Below the pieces are notes generated by a model, which was not told the DNA's origin, did no database searches, and saw nothing but the letters and a program-made list of their open reading frames with translations. Both the position numbers and the translations under genes were made by a program. Positions 1-8,603 of a stretch of 46,990 nt of DNA are shown one piece after another. The DNA lies in NCBI GenBank assembly GCA_019423725.1, contig JAHZAW010000050.1:119880-166869 (forward strand), written 5' to 3'. The DNA is from Clostridiales bacterium. GTDB taxonomy: Bacteria; Bacillota; Clostridia; Lachnospirales; Anaerotignaceae. Position 1 is the first letter of the stretch. Each line of letters opens with the position of its first letter.

Positions 1-170
1 TCTATAAATCCAGGTGTAAGGTAAAGTCCTTCAGCATCTATTACCTGGGCTGCTTCCTCGTCTCCATTGACAAACTTGAGTTTGCCGTCGATAACTCCTA
101 CGGCTCCCTTAAATTCATCTGCTCCCGTTCCATCGATTATTTTTGCGTTTTTTATGATAAGATCATACAT
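1..170 (-). CDS. N-acyl-D-amino-acid deacylase-like amidohydrolase, N-terminal part
   Basis: Only the first 56 codons are in the window; the gene runs off the left edge. The visible start (MYDLIIKNAKIIDGTG, then an acidic stretch and LYLTPGFID) is the beta-sandwich opening typical of the D-aminoacylase/dihydroorotase amidohydrolase superfamily. The metal-binding HxH would come just past the edge, so it cannot be checked. An AAGGGGG ribosome site precedes the ATG. It lies 13 bp downstream of the D-threonine aldolase-like gene on the same strand, which favours D-aminoacylase: deacylation of N-acyl-D-amino acids would feed the neighbouring PLP enzyme. The superfamily is fairly secure; the substrate is inferred from context. 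Confidence 0.75.
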   Translation of the reverse strand, partial: MYDLIIKNAKIIDGTGADEFKGAVGVIDGKLKFVNGDEEAAQVIDAEGLYLTPGFI

Positions 171-183
171 TTTTAATACCCCC

Positions 184-1245
184 TTATTGTGCTTTTCCTC
201 TGCTGGTTATGTCCCATTTATCTACAACTTCGTCACCGTCGACAACATAAATCTCATTGAACATATTTACTGTTGTACAGCAGTGTCCGGGTATATAACG
301 GAGTTTATCGTTTATTTTGAAATTATGTTCACAATATACAGCTCCGTGTTCCTCGCTCATTGATATTTCGCTTCCCTCAGGAACTCCAAGGAATACAGGA
401 TCGCCCTGATCCATTCCAAGGGATTTTACTCCTGTGTCAGTTACTACCCTGTCCTTCTTTGTGCTTATGACAGTGGTAAGTACGAAAAGTGAGTTCTTAA
501 ATCCAAGTTTAAGCTGGTCATAGGCATTATCCATAAATATATAGCTACCTGCCTGTATGTCTGTATAAACTGTATCCTTAGGCTTCTGCTCCACTGTTCC
601 TGTGCTTCCGCCTCCTACTTCCTTAACTTCAAGGCCGTTATCCTCAAGGTATTTCTTAAGTCCCCTAACGTCTTTTTCTATCCTCTCAGTCTCAGCAATA
701 CGCTTTTCAAGAGAATGTTCATGTGCCATATGTCCTGCATAGGCCTGTATTCCTTCAAACACAAGGCCTTCAGATGCATCTATGAGTTTAGCAAGTTCAA
801 GGAATTCCTCGTATGTATCAACTCCGCATCTTTTCATACCTACCTCGTATTCCACAAGACAGTGTATTACTGCTCCTGCATTTACCGCTGATTCTGAAAG
901 AGCCTTTATATTATCAGCGTCATCAACACAGATGATGAGATAACATTTCTTTGCCAGCTCGCCTACTCTTTTTACCTTTGAAGGCTGGACTACCTGGTTG
1001 CCTATAAGTATATTTTTAATGCCCGCTGCTGCAAGGTCTTCAGCCTCGCCCAGCTTAGCACAGGTGATGCCGGAAGCACCGGCTGCTATCTGAAGCTTTG
1101 CGATCTCAGGGCACTTATTCGATTTATAGTGCGGCCTTAATTTCATATTTGAACCTTTGAGAAGTTCATTCATTCTGGCCATATTCGACTCAAATACCTT
1201 TTTTTCAAGTATGAGAGCCGGAGTTTCCAGTTCAGTTATTTTCAT
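184..1245 (-). CDS. D-threonine aldolase / D-serine dehydratase-like PLP enzyme
   Basis: A 353-residue fold-type III (alanine-racemase N-terminal) PLP enzyme of the DSD1/D-threonine aldolase family, which cleaves or dehydrates D-3-hydroxy amino acids with PLP and a divalent metal. The N-terminal LRPHYKSNK contains the likely PLP lysine (about K41). The C-terminal GHCCTTVN matches the HxCPTVN metal site of the family. Length is normal. The ATG at 1245 is preferred over a GTG at 1254 because AGGGAG lies 8 nt upstream of it. It sits just upstream of a deacylase-like gene and near an ABC importer, suggesting D-amino-acid catabolism. Aldolase and dehydratase activity cannot be separated by eye. 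Confidence 0.82.
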   Translation of the reverse strand: MKITELETPALILEKKVFESNMARMNELLKGSNMKLRPHYKSNKCPEIAKLQIAAGASGITCAKLGEAEDLAAAGIKNILIGNQVVQPSKVKRVGELAKKCYLIICVDDADNIKALSESAVNAGAVIHCLVEYEVGMKRCGVDTYEEFLELAKLIDASEGLVFEGIQAYAGHMAHEHSLEKRIAETERIEKDVRGLKKYLEDNGLEVKEVGGGSTGTVEQKPKDTVYTDIQAGSYIFMDNAYDQLKLGFKNSLFVLTTVISTKKDRVVTDTGVKSLGMDQGDPVFLGVPEGSEISMSEEHGAVYCEHNFKINDKLRYIPGHCCTTVNMFNEIYVVDGDEVVDKWDITSRGKAQ

Positions 1246-1272
1246 ATATGTCACTCCCTGTAGAATAAATTA

Positions 1273-1301
1273 TTGTATATATCTTATCCGTATTTTATAA
1301 T
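1273..1301 (+). promoter_or_regulatory. Sigma-A type promoter for the MBL-fold gene
   Basis: TTGTAT (1273-1278), a 17-bp spacer and a perfect TATAAT (1296-1301) lie about 30 bp upstream of the rightward ATG at 1333. This is the divergent region between the D-threonine aldolase-like gene and the MBL-fold gene. No equally clear leftward promoter was found. Confidence 0.6.
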
Positions 1302-1332
1302 AAAGACATTATAAAAAACGGAGGTATTTTCT

Positions 1333-2172
1333 ATGTCAGTAAAAGTTACGGTGCTTTCCGAAAACATATCGGAAAACCCAGAACTAGAAGCCGATTTTGG
1401 GCTTTCTCTTCATATAAAGATCAATGACAGGTCGATACTGCTTGATGCCGGAAGCACGGGCAAATGTCTTGACAATGCTAAAAAACTTGGCATCGATCTT
1501 TCCAGTCTTGATGCTGCCGTCCTCTCCCATGGCCATTTTGACCACACCGACGGCATAGTTAAACTCATCGAAAACGGCATAACCAATGTGCCATTATATT
1601 TCAACCGATATATGTTCTGTGAGCGCTATTGGTACAAAAAAGACGATGGTGATTATTATTTTCCTACCATGTCAGGTCTTTCTTACAGCTATCTTCAGAG
1701 AAATAAAGTTCCCTTTAAGGGCGTATGCACAGACGTATTCAAAATTTTTGATGACGAAGAAGTTTATATTTTGTCCGGTATCAAAAGGACCTGTCCCTTT
1801 GAGGAAATATGCCCGGACGACTTTATCAAAACAAACGGTGAATTTGATGTGGACACCTACAAAGATGAATGTGTCCTTGTCATAGTATCAGAGGATGGCC
1901 TCATCGTTCTTACTGGCTGCGGACATCATGGTGTCGTAAATATTTGCGAATATGCCGCTAAAACCTTTGGCCTTCCCGTTAAGGCATTCATCGGGGGCAC
2001 CCATCTGGCTGCCTTTGACCATGAAAGGACCTTAAAAACCTTTGATGCCATTAAAAATTCGACCATTAAAACCTTTGCAGCAGGCCACTGTACAGGACCT
2101 GATGCCATGGAAACATTCAAAGAGCTTCCTTCATTCGTACCCCTTCATACTGGTACTGTACTCGACTTTTGA
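1333..2172 (+). CDS. Metallo-beta-lactamase fold hydrolase (MJ0301-like)
   Basis: A 279-residue cytoplasmic MBL-fold protein. HGHFDHTDG at residues 66-74 is the HxHxDH metal motif. TGCGHHG (about 195-201) and GGTHL (about 221-225) supply further ligands, and a late AGHCTG gives the C-terminal histidine. The TGCxHxG plus GGxHL pattern marks the subgroup often annotated as 7,8-dihydropterin-6-yl-methyl-4-(beta-D-ribofuranosyl)aminobenzene-5'-phosphate synthase, although the true substrate of bacterial members is generally unknown. GGAGG precedes the ATG. It is a single gene, divergent from the D-amino-acid genes and closed by a bidirectional terminator. Confidence 0.85.
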   Translation: MSVKVTVLSENISENPELEADFGLSLHIKINDRSILLDAGSTGKCLDNAKKLGIDLSSLDAAVLSHGHFDHTDGIVKLIENGITNVPLYFNRYMFCERYWYKKDDGDYYFPTMSGLSYSYLQRNKVPFKGVCTDVFKIFDDEEVYILSGIKRTCPFEEICPDDFIKTNGEFDVDTYKDECVLVIVSEDGLIVLTGCGHHGVVNICEYAAKTFGLPVKAFIGGTHLAAFDHERTLKTFDAIKNSTIKTFAAGHCTGPDAMETFKELPSFVPLHTGTVLDF

Positions 2173-2208
2173 TATTTTCAAATCCTTATTTTGGTATTTA
2201 CTAAAGAA

Positions 2209-2239
2209 AAGGCTGCCGCATAATTTATGCGCCAGCCTT
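2209..2239. terminator. Bidirectional intrinsic terminator
   Basis: Stem AAGGCTG/CAGCCTT with an inner CGCATAA/TATGCG extension. It has T-rich sequence on its right side and A-rich sequence (T-rich on the minus strand) on its left. It separates the convergent MBL-fold gene and the ABC transporter operon. Confidence 0.8.
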
Positions 2240-2254
2240 GTTGTCTTTTATCGC

Positions 2255-3355
2255 TTATGCAACGATCTTCTGCCACTCTTCAATTAAAGTAGGCTTGATT
2301 CCGTTAAGGAAGTCATAGTCAAAGAAGTTACATTTGTCGAACTCTTCCTGTCCGTAAACAAGGAAAGCGTCCTTTTCTTCTGACATTTCTGCTGTCTTGT
2401 TTGTGGGAGCCTCATTGTTAAGTTCAATGAATTTCTCCTGTGTTGCTTTTTCGATTGTATACTCGATGAAAAGCTGTGCAAGTTCTTTGTTGGGAGCATC
2501 CTTAACTACGTTGATGTAAACGTCATCTACGAAGTTTCCTTCTTCAGCGTCTACCCATTTCATGTTAAGACCTGACTCGTTAAGTACAGGAAGCATAAGG
2601 TCCATATAAACTGTGATAGCTACTTCTTTGTTTGTTAATGCGGGAACAAGGTCAGATGTATACCACATACCGATGTTGTCCTTCTTCTCAGCATAGAGGT
2701 CAAGAGCTGCCTGATAGTTTGTAAGGTCTCCGCCAAGGTCCTCAGCTATAGCTGCGAATACGTAGGGACCAGCTGTTGCTGTCATTGCAGGAAGTGCAAC
2801 GAGTCCAGCGTATTTGTCATCAAAGAGATCCATGTAAGATGTAGGGGGTTCAAGTCCCTTTTCGTTAAGTACATCTTCATTGTACATGATACCGAAACGT
2901 CCTACACATACCATGGGGCCGTATCCTGTATCATTCTGAGCGAAATCATAAAGCTCATCAAGGCTTGTTACAACATTTGTGTCGATTGGCTCGAAAAGTC
3001 CAAGACCTTCACCCTGTTTTGCGTAAGCACCTGAAAGATAAACAACATCTGTCTCAACGTTTCCTGACTCGATCTGTGACTGGATCTTTGCGATTCTGTC
3101 TGAGTTCTGGTTAACTTCGTCAAGAACTACTGTACAGCCATATTTTTCCTCAAACTCTTTAGCGAGTTCCTTTGTAGCTGCTCCTGTTGATCCACCCCAA
3201 GTACATACAACAAGCTCAACACCTGAATAGTCGGCTTCTCCTGTTGATTCTGTCTGTTCTTCGCCAGTTGTTTCTTCTTCAGTTGAAGAGCTGCATCCTG
3301 CAAGAGCAGCTGTTGTTAAAGCTGCTATCATGAGGACTGATAAAAACTTTTTCAT
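2255..3355 (-). CDS. ABC transporter substrate-binding lipoprotein, PotD/spermidine-putrescine type
   Basis: A 366-residue exported lipoprotein: a basic and hydrophobic signal ends in the lipobox LAGC with Cys21 as lipidation site, followed by a Ser/Thr/Glu-rich linker. The mature part (VVCTWGG, RFGIMYNEDVL, PPTSYMDLFDDKYAG) is typical of the PotD/PotF family of periplasmic-binding-fold proteins for polyamines and related cations. It is the last gene of a four-gene ATPase-permease-permease-binding protein operon. An AAAGGAG site precedes the ATG. The family also contains putrescine, agmatine, opine and 2-aminoethylphosphonate binders, so the ligand is left open. The neighbouring amidohydrolase genes could hint at an amino-acid derivative. 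Confidence 0.88.
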   Translation of the reverse strand: MKKFLSVLMIAALTTAALAGCSSSTEEETTGEEQTESTGEADYSGVELVVCTWGGSTGAATKELAKEFEEKYGCTVVLDEVNQNSDRIAKIQSQIESGNVETDVVYLSGAYAKQGEGLGLFEPIDTNVVTSLDELYDFAQNDTGYGPMVCVGRFGIMYNEDVLNEKGLEPPTSYMDLFDDKYAGLVALPAMTATAGPYVFAAIAEDLGGDLTNYQAALDLYAEKKDNIGMWYTSDLVPALTNKEVAITVYMDLMLPVLNESGLNMKWVDAEEGNFVDDVYINVVKDAPNKELAQLFIEYTIEKATQEKFIELNNEAPTNKTAEMSEEKDAFLVYGQEEFDKCNFFDYDFLNGIKPTLIEEWQKIVA

Positions 3356-3379
3356 AAAACTTCTCCTTTCACGTCTGTC

Positions 3380-4444
3380 TTATTTTTTATATATGATAAC
3401 CTTTGATTCGGGAAGAGTCATATAAATCTCCTCACCTGCTCCTGGTCCACCATAATCATAACTGCTTATATGTATTCCTTCATCAAATACACCATCGACA
3501 TCTATTCTAGTCATATTTCCCTTATATGTTGTCGTAAGTACTTTTCCTTTGATACATCCAGGGACCTCTGTGTCATGAAGAACGATGTTTTCAGGTCTTA
3601 TGGTAAATACAGCATCATCACCAACGGCAAGATCATCGCTTTCTTCATCTATGGAAACTACATTTATTCCATTGGGTGTAGTAATCGTTATCCTGTCGCC
3701 GTCAACTACTGAAACTTTTCCGTGTATGAAATTAGCAAATCCCATGAAATCAGCAACAAATGGTGTTGCGGGATGGTTGAATACATATTTAGGTGTGCCG
3801 GTCTGAAGTATATGTCCGGCATTCATAATGATTATCCTGTCAGCAAGGGAAACAGCTTCCTCCTGGTCATGGGTAACTATTATTGTTGTTATTCCAAGAT
3901 GTCTCTGGATACGCTTTATCTCCACCTGCATCTCAACACGAAGTTTCGCATCAAGGTTACTTAAGGGCTCGTCCAGAAGGAGAACGTTTGGCTCCATAAC
4001 AAGGGCTCTTGCAAGGGCGACACGCTGCTGCTGTCCTCCTGAAAGTTCTCTGGGATATCTTTCTCCCAGTCCTTCAAGTTTTACAAGGGCAAGTATATCG
4101 TCAACTTTCTTCTTTATCTCATCCTTAGACATTTTTTTAAGTTTAAGGCTGAACGCGATGTTATCAAATACGCTCATATGAGGGAAAAGCGCATAGTTCT
4201 GGAAGAATATACCTACATTTCTCTTATACGCAGGTATGGAATTCATTACTTTTCCGTCTATTTCTATTGTACCTTCATTAGGTCTGATGAATCCTGCTAT
4301 CATTCTGAGGATAGTGGTCTTACCGCAGCCGCTTCCTCCAAGGAGAGCTACCATCTCGCCTTTTTCAAGATCAAGATTTATATTTGAAACTGCTGTAAAA
4401 TCTCCATATTTTTTCGTAAGATTGCTTATAGTCAAATAACCCAC
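3380..4444 (-). CDS. ABC transporter ATP-binding protein, PotA type
   Basis: A 354-residue ATPase that energises the adjacent permease pair. Walker A GGSGCGKT is at residues 36-43, the Q-loop is FFQNYALFPHM, the signature is LSGGQQQR, Walker B is VLLLDEPLSNLD, and the switch histidine is in IIVTHDQEEA. A C-terminal TOBE-type beta domain (about 250-354, with FTIRPENI) is typical of PotA and related importers. The start is a GTG at 4444 with AAGGAGG 9 nt upstream; no upstream ATG fits better. It is followed by the binding-protein gene after 24 bp. Confidence 0.92.
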   Translation of the reverse strand: MGYLTISNLTKKYGDFTAVSNINLDLEKGEMVALLGGSGCGKTTILRMIAGFIRPNEGTIEIDGKVMNSIPAYKRNVGIFFQNYALFPHMSVFDNIAFSLKLKKMSKDEIKKKVDDILALVKLEGLGERYPRELSGGQQQRVALARALVMEPNVLLLDEPLSNLDAKLRVEMQVEIKRIQRHLGITTIIVTHDQEEAVSLADRIIIMNAGHILQTGTPKYVFNHPATPFVADFMGFANFIHGKVSVVDGDRITITTPNGINVVSIDEESDDLAVGDDAVFTIRPENIVLHDTEVPGCIKGKVLTTTYKGNMTRIDVDGVFDEGIHISSYDYGGPGAGEEIYMTLPESKVIIYKK

Positions 4445-4458
4445 TTGTCTTTTCCTCC

Positions 4459-5253
4459 TTAATTGATCATAGAATCCAGACCGACAAACTTATTAATAAG
4501 GAGCATTATTATAAGTGAAGCTCCCATAAGTATCGTCGCTATGGCAGCGACCGTCGGGTCAAACTGGAATTCCATATAGTTTATAATCTGTATCGGCAGA
4601 GTCATAAACTTTGCTGATGTAAGAAAACTGCTGATTACCGCTTCGTCAAATGAATAGAGGAAAGCAAGCATCGCTCCGGAAATGATACCGGGCTTTATCA
4701 GCGGAAGTGTTATTTTGAAAAATACCTGAGCCGGATTAGCTCCAAGGCTCGCAGCCGCGTCCTCAACGGACCAGTTGAAGTTTACAAGGATACTTACTGT
4801 ATTTCTTATTATGTATGGCATAATTACGATCAAATGTCCAATGAGTATCTTTATAAACGGTGTGAACATCTTTATTGATGCTGTTGTTCTCATGAGCACG
4901 AAGGCAAATGAGATAGAAGGTATGAACATGGGGCTTGTAAAGAAGGCAATGAGAAGTCCTCTGCCCTTAAAATCATACTTTGTTACGCTTAAAGAAGCGA
5001 ATACACCGATAAAAATATCTATTACCGTAGCCACAACGGCTATTTTTATACTGTTTAAAAATCCGGTAGGGAAATCAGTATGTCCCGTAAATATGTTCTC
5101 ATACCATCTGAGAGAGAATCCAGAAGGCGGGAACGAAATAGCCTCTCCTGAGTTGAAGGATACGACAACTATTATTATCATTGGAGCAAGTATAAACAAA
5201 TACGCAATTATCGTCATTATCTTGCTGAATAAATTCACTCTGTCTTCACGCAT
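4459..5253 (-). CDS. ABC transporter permease, PotC type
   Basis: A 264-residue inner-membrane permease of the MetI/BPD-transp-1 fold with about six hydrophobic spans. The EAA loop (EDAAASLGANPAQVFFKITLPLIKPGI) matches the cytoplasmic coupling helix contacting the ATPase. The ATG at 5253 is chosen over a GTG at 5262 because AGGAAG lies 8 nt upstream. Its first bases overlap the stop of the PotB-like gene by 8 bp, which suggests coupled translation and equimolar subunits. Confidence 0.9.
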   Translation of the reverse strand: MREDRVNLFSKIMTIIAYLFILAPMIIIVVVSFNSGEAISFPPSGFSLRWYENIFTGHTDFPTGFLNSIKIAVVATVIDIFIGVFASLSVTKYDFKGRGLLIAFFTSPMFIPSISFAFVLMRTTASIKMFTPFIKILIGHLIVIMPYIIRNTVSILVNFNWSVEDAAASLGANPAQVFFKITLPLIKPGIISGAMLAFLYSFDEAVISSFLTSAKFMTLPIQIINYMEFQFDPTVAAIATILMGASLIIMLLINKFVGLDSMIN

Positions 5254-6082
5254 TTTTTCCACTTCCTAATCTTTTATTAACGCTGTTGCTGAAGCTGTTA
5301 GATACGATCTGGAATATAAGTATCGCAAATACAAGTATATAACATATAGCGTTGGCAAACTCAAGGTTATATGTAGTCTTGATCTGATTATATATAAGTG
5401 TTGTCATTGTAAGATACTGGGCACCACCTAAGAGCTGAGGAGTGATATAAGATGTCATTCCCATGGTGAAAACGAGGATACATCCTGAAACTACTCCGGG
5501 AGAGCTCAGTGGAAGCGTTACCTTGAAAAATGTCTGTACAGGGTTAGCTCCAAGGCTTCTTGCGGCATTTTCCACATTCTGGTCAATGGACTGGATAACG
5601 CCTGTTATGGCAAGTATCATATAAGGAAGAAGGAGCTGTGCCATACCGATCATAACAGAGGTCTCTGTATACATGATCTCAAGGGGTTCCTCTATAAGTC
5701 CAAGGTTAAGTAAAAACTGATTTAAAAGTCCTGAACTTCCCAGTATTACCATCCATCCATAAGCCCTTATTACCGCACTTACCAGGAAGGGGAAGATCGT
5801 TGCAACTATTAATATTCCTTTTATTTTGGATTTTGTTCTTGCTATGAAATACGCCGCGGGATAACCGAGAATAAGAGAAAGCAGCGTTGTTTTTAATGAG
5901 AGTATTATCGTGTTTTTAAATATTTTAAGATAAAAAGGATCTGTAAAGAATTGAGTATAATATGTAAGAGGATCAGTCATCAGAGCTTTTATGAATGTAT
6001 ATATCATCGGTATGATAAAAGCTACCAAAAGCGTGATAACACAGGGTAGAGCCATTAAGATTACATTTCTTTTCTCTTTCAT
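5246..6082 (-). CDS. ABC transporter permease, PotB type
   Basis: A 278-residue six-span permease and the first gene of the operon. The EAA loop VENAARSLGANPVQTFFKVT is clear in the C-terminal half. Its partner is the PotC-like permease that overlaps its stop codon. TAGGAG precedes the ATG at 6082. Upstream lies a leader with a consensus promoter and a long hairpin, so expression of all four transporter genes may be controlled there. Family assignment is firm; substrate is unknown. Confidence 0.9.
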   Translation of the reverse strand: MKEKRNVILMALPCVITLLVAFIIPMIYTFIKALMTDPLTYYTQFFTDPFYLKIFKNTIILSLKTTLLSLILGYPAAYFIARTKSKIKGILIVATIFPFLVSAVIRAYGWMVILGSSGLLNQFLLNLGLIEEPLEIMYTETSVMIGMAQLLLPYMILAITGVIQSIDQNVENAARSLGANPVQTFFKVTLPLSSPGVVSGCILVFTMGMTSYITPQLLGGAQYLTMTTLIYNQIKTTYNLEFANAICYILVFAILIFQIVSNSFSNSVNKRLGSGKNA

Positions 6083-6107
6083 ATATTTGCATCTCCTATT
6101 TAAAAAT

Positions 6108-6156
6108 AGGACGGGATATGGAGCTAATATAATGTCAAGGCCCCATCGCCTGTCCT
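6108..6156 (-). promoter_or_regulatory. Leader hairpin upstream of the ABC transporter operon (possible attenuator)
   Basis: Between the promoter and the PotB-like gene the transcript can form an interrupted stem: AGGAC with GTCCT, GG with CC, ATGG with CCAT, closing a loop of about 20 nt. ATTTTTAAATAGGAG follows, so the hairpin abuts both a short U-run and the ribosome site. It could attenuate transcription or mask translation. I do not recognise it as a named riboswitch. Confidence 0.5.
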
Positions 6157-6168
6157 AAAACCGTGTTC

Positions 6169-6197
6169 ATTATATCGAAATTAATTCAAATTGTCAA
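6169..6197 (-). promoter_or_regulatory. Consensus sigma-A promoter of the ABC transporter operon
   Basis: Reading leftward: a perfect TTGACA (6192-6197), a 17-bp spacer and a perfect TATAAT (6169-6174). The start point should fall near 6162, giving a leader of about 80 nt before the PotB-like ATG. A full-consensus promoter suggests strong basal transcription controlled downstream or by a repressor. Confidence 0.85.
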
Positions 6198-6314
6198 TCA
6201 TTTTCATACCAAAAGCGACAAAAAATAATTATTTTTCTTTAAAATGTCTTAACAAAAATGATCAAATCTCCGTAATTTCGATTTTTATGTTAACATGGAA
6301 AATTTGTAATCTTT

Positions 6315-6746
6315 TTAAAGTTCTGCTTTAAAACTTACGGAAGTACCATTGATCAAATTGTCAGTTACCGGACATCTGTCTATAACATTTTTAAGCCATA
6401 TGTTTTTCTGATCTTCTGTGATATCAGCCTTAAGGGAAATATCGACCTTTATATCTGAAAATCCAGCCCTGTTTTCAAGATTACCTGTAAAAAAGGCTGT
6501 CCCGTCCACTTCTCCGTCAATATTTATCTCAAGTTTTTCTATTACAAAATCCATTTCCTTTGCCACCCACTGGCCAATGGCATTTATACACCCAGCCAGG
6601 GAGGCCAGCAGCATAGCCACAGGACTAGGAGCTGTATCTTCTCCTCCAAAGGCAGGCGGCTCATCTATAAGGACCTTATGTCCGCCTGTTTCTATATATG
6701 TTTTTGTCGAATTACCGGCCGAAGCCTTTACATTTATTACTGCCAT
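6315..6746 (-). CDS. OsmC family protein (organic hydroperoxide/redox type)
   Basis: A 143-residue OsmC/Ohr-fold protein. The two conserved cysteines are present: Cys53 in LAGC and Cys125 in RCPV. In Ohr/OsmC proteins such cysteines reduce organic hydroperoxides. The sequence is nearer the YhfA-like group of unclear substrate than classical Ohr. GGAGGAG precedes the ATG. It lies 19 bp after the disrupted M20 gene on the same strand and is probably co-transcribed with it. The 6083-6314 interval downstream holds only the transporter promoter and leader. Confidence 0.85.
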   Translation of the reverse strand: MAVINVKASAGNSTKTYIETGGHKVLIDEPPAFGGEDTAPSPVAMLLASLAGCINAIGQWVAKEMDFVIEKLEINIDGEVDGTAFFTGNLENRAGFSDIKVDISLKADITEDQKNIWLKNVIDRCPVTDNLINGTSVSFKAEL

Positions 6747-6765
6747 TATGCTCCTCCGTCTTTTA

Positions 6766-7903
6766 TTATTTCATAAGTTTATGCTCAAGCATAGCTGCAA
6801 AAAATCCTGTTCCATAGTAGAGACCATCCTCATCCATAAGATATTTAGGATTATGATGGGGCTTGTCTGTTCCCTTTTCAGAATTTCTTGTTCCTATCTC
6901 GATAAAGCATCCAGGGCAGCCTGTTGCCTCTGTAAAGGCTGAGAAGTCCTCTCCTGGCATTACCGGCTGTATCTCTGGCTTCGTTAGTAAGTTTTTCATC
7001 ATTGATTACTGAGCTGTAGCCCCTCTCATATACAACTTCACATTCAGCGCCCATGCTTGCAGCTATTCCATCTGATATCTGTTTGAGCATATCAGGCATA
7101 CTGTCTCTGAGCTCCTTTGAGAATGTTCTCACAGAGCCTTCGATATCAACGGTCTCAGGTATGATGTTATAAGCATCTCCTCCGTGTATCTTGCAGACAG
7201 AAAGGACAGCTGTTTCATAGGCACTTATCCTTCTGGACTTTATATTCTGAATACCCATAACTATCTGGGCTGCTGTTACTATGGGGTCAACACACTGCTC
7301 GGGCATGGATGAATGGCCGCCTTTGCCCTTTACCTTTATCTTAAAACAGTCCGTGGCTGATGTGAGAGCACCGTTAACTACTCCAAATTTGCCTGTGGGA
7401 TAGTTTGAAGAAAGATGAAGTCCGTATATTTCATCTACCCCTTCCATAACGCCGGCCTTAACAAGTTCAATAGCTCCTCCGGGAGGAAGTTCCTCAGCAT
7501 GCTGGAATATGCATATGATATTTCCGTTAAGTTTTTCTTTTTTAGCTGAGAAGATCTTTGCTATTCCAAGAAGTATGGCAGCATGTCCATCATGTCCGCA
7601 GGAATGCATAGCTTCTTTATTTACTGAAACAAAGGGCAGATCATTGACCTCAGTCATAGGGAGAGCATCGATATCAGCTCTAAGTGCTATGGTAGGTCCC
7701 TTGCCGGAACCAAATATTTTACCGACAACTCCTGTTTTTGTGGGGCGTTCTACTTCGATGCCGCCAAAGCTTTTAAGTTTTTCCTCTATAAAATCAGATG
7801 TTTTATATTCTTCAAATGAGAGCTCGGCGTTTTTATGAAAATGCCTCCTCCATTCGATTATTTCTGACTGTAACTGTTTTACTTCGTTTAATAGTTCATT
7901 CAT
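6766..7903 (-). pseudogene. M20 family amidohydrolase (hippurate/N-acyl-amino-acid hydrolase), frame-disrupted
   Basis: A peptidase-M20D-like amidohydrolase in two frames. The first (from ATG 7903) has the metal motifs MHSCGHDGH and HAEELPPGG and the lid-domain motif GKGGHSSMPE, and is family-like through LTNEARDTA. Homology then continues in another frame as PVMPGEDFSAF and HHNPKYLMDEDGL, ending at 6766. The break lies near 6960-6975. By the usual spacing before the GEDFS motif about a dozen codons also seem missing, so a small non-triplet deletion is likely. The start at 7903 is chosen because AAGGAGG lies 8 nt upstream; an ATG at 7924 would put that site inside the coding region. Either a recent pseudogene or an assembly error. 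Confidence 0.8.
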
Positions 7904-7963
7904 ATATATTTCCTCCTTTTTCATTTACAAAATAAAAAAATTTCCAAATTTATCCGCCAATAT

Positions 7964-7992
7964 TTGACTAAACAGCTTTAATTTGTTATAAT
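7964..7992 (+). promoter_or_regulatory. Promoter of the XRE-cupin regulator
   Basis: TTGACT (7964-7969), a 17-bp spacer and TATAAT (7987-7992), about 30 bp upstream of the rightward ATG at 8022. It lies in the 118-bp divergent interval shared with the M20 gene. Confidence 0.75.
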
Positions 7993-8021
7993 TACTCATC
8001 TCAACTTAGGACGGTGTAAAA

Positions 8022-8582
8022 ATGGATCTTGAATTTATTGGTGCCATACTCAAACAGCACCGTATTAACAGAAATATGTCAATAAGAGAACTTTCCAGTA
8101 TCTCTAATATAGCCTCAAGTACAATAAGCCAGATAGAGACGGGAAAGAACTCTCCAAATCTGCTCACATTAAAGGCTATATGTGATGCTCTTGATGTGCC
8201 TGTCTTCTCTCTTTTTATTGAGGAAGACCACTCAAAGATCAAATATGTAAAGCGCAGTGAACATGAACCATTTGTCAGAAACATAAGTAATGGTTCATTT
8301 GTAAAGGAATCATTCATCGTACAGGGTAAAAACGAAATGTACGCGGCTATCGTCGAGACCCCTCCCCACTCTGATTCAGGAAGCTACAGCCATCATGGCG
8401 GTGAGGAAATGGTTTTCGTTCTGGAAGGATGCCTTACATTTTATCTTGAGGGGCATAAGCCCTATAAGCTTGAACCCTATGATACCCTCTACTACCCTAA
8501 CTATATTGGCCACCGCTGGAGCAATGAATCTGAAGAAACGGTAAAAATGCTCATGGTGTCCACGTCACCTTACAACTTCTGA
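8022..8582 (+). CDS. XRE family transcriptional regulator with C-terminal cupin domain
   Basis: A 186-residue two-domain regulator. Residues 1-62 form a Cro/C1-type helix-turn-helix (LKQHRINRNMSIRELSSIS, then STISQIETGKNSPNLLTLK). Residues from about 105 form a small beta-barrel cupin (SHHGGEEMVFVLEG and a later PNYIGHRWSN) that probably senses a small molecule. This architecture is shared by PuuR and many amino-acid/polyamine catabolic regulators. It is transcribed divergently from the M20-OsmC genes, so autoregulation and control of those genes, perhaps also of the nearby transporter, is a reasonable inference. The ribosome site (AGGACGGTG) is modest. Confidence 0.88.
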   Translation: MDLEFIGAILKQHRINRNMSIRELSSISNIASSTISQIETGKNSPNLLTLKAICDALDVPVFSLFIEEDHSKIKYVKRSEHEPFVRNISNGSFVKESFIVQGKNEMYAAIVETPPHSDSGSYSHHGGEEMVFVLEGCLTFYLEGHKPYKLEPYDTLYYPNYIGHRWSNESEETVKMLMVSTSPYNF

Positions 8583-8603
8583 TTTTTAATACATAGAATA
8601 TCC

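Noticed and set aside
6940..7010. Programmed frameshifting in the M20 gene
   Set aside because: There is no slippery heptamer or stimulatory structure at the junction, and codons appear to be missing.
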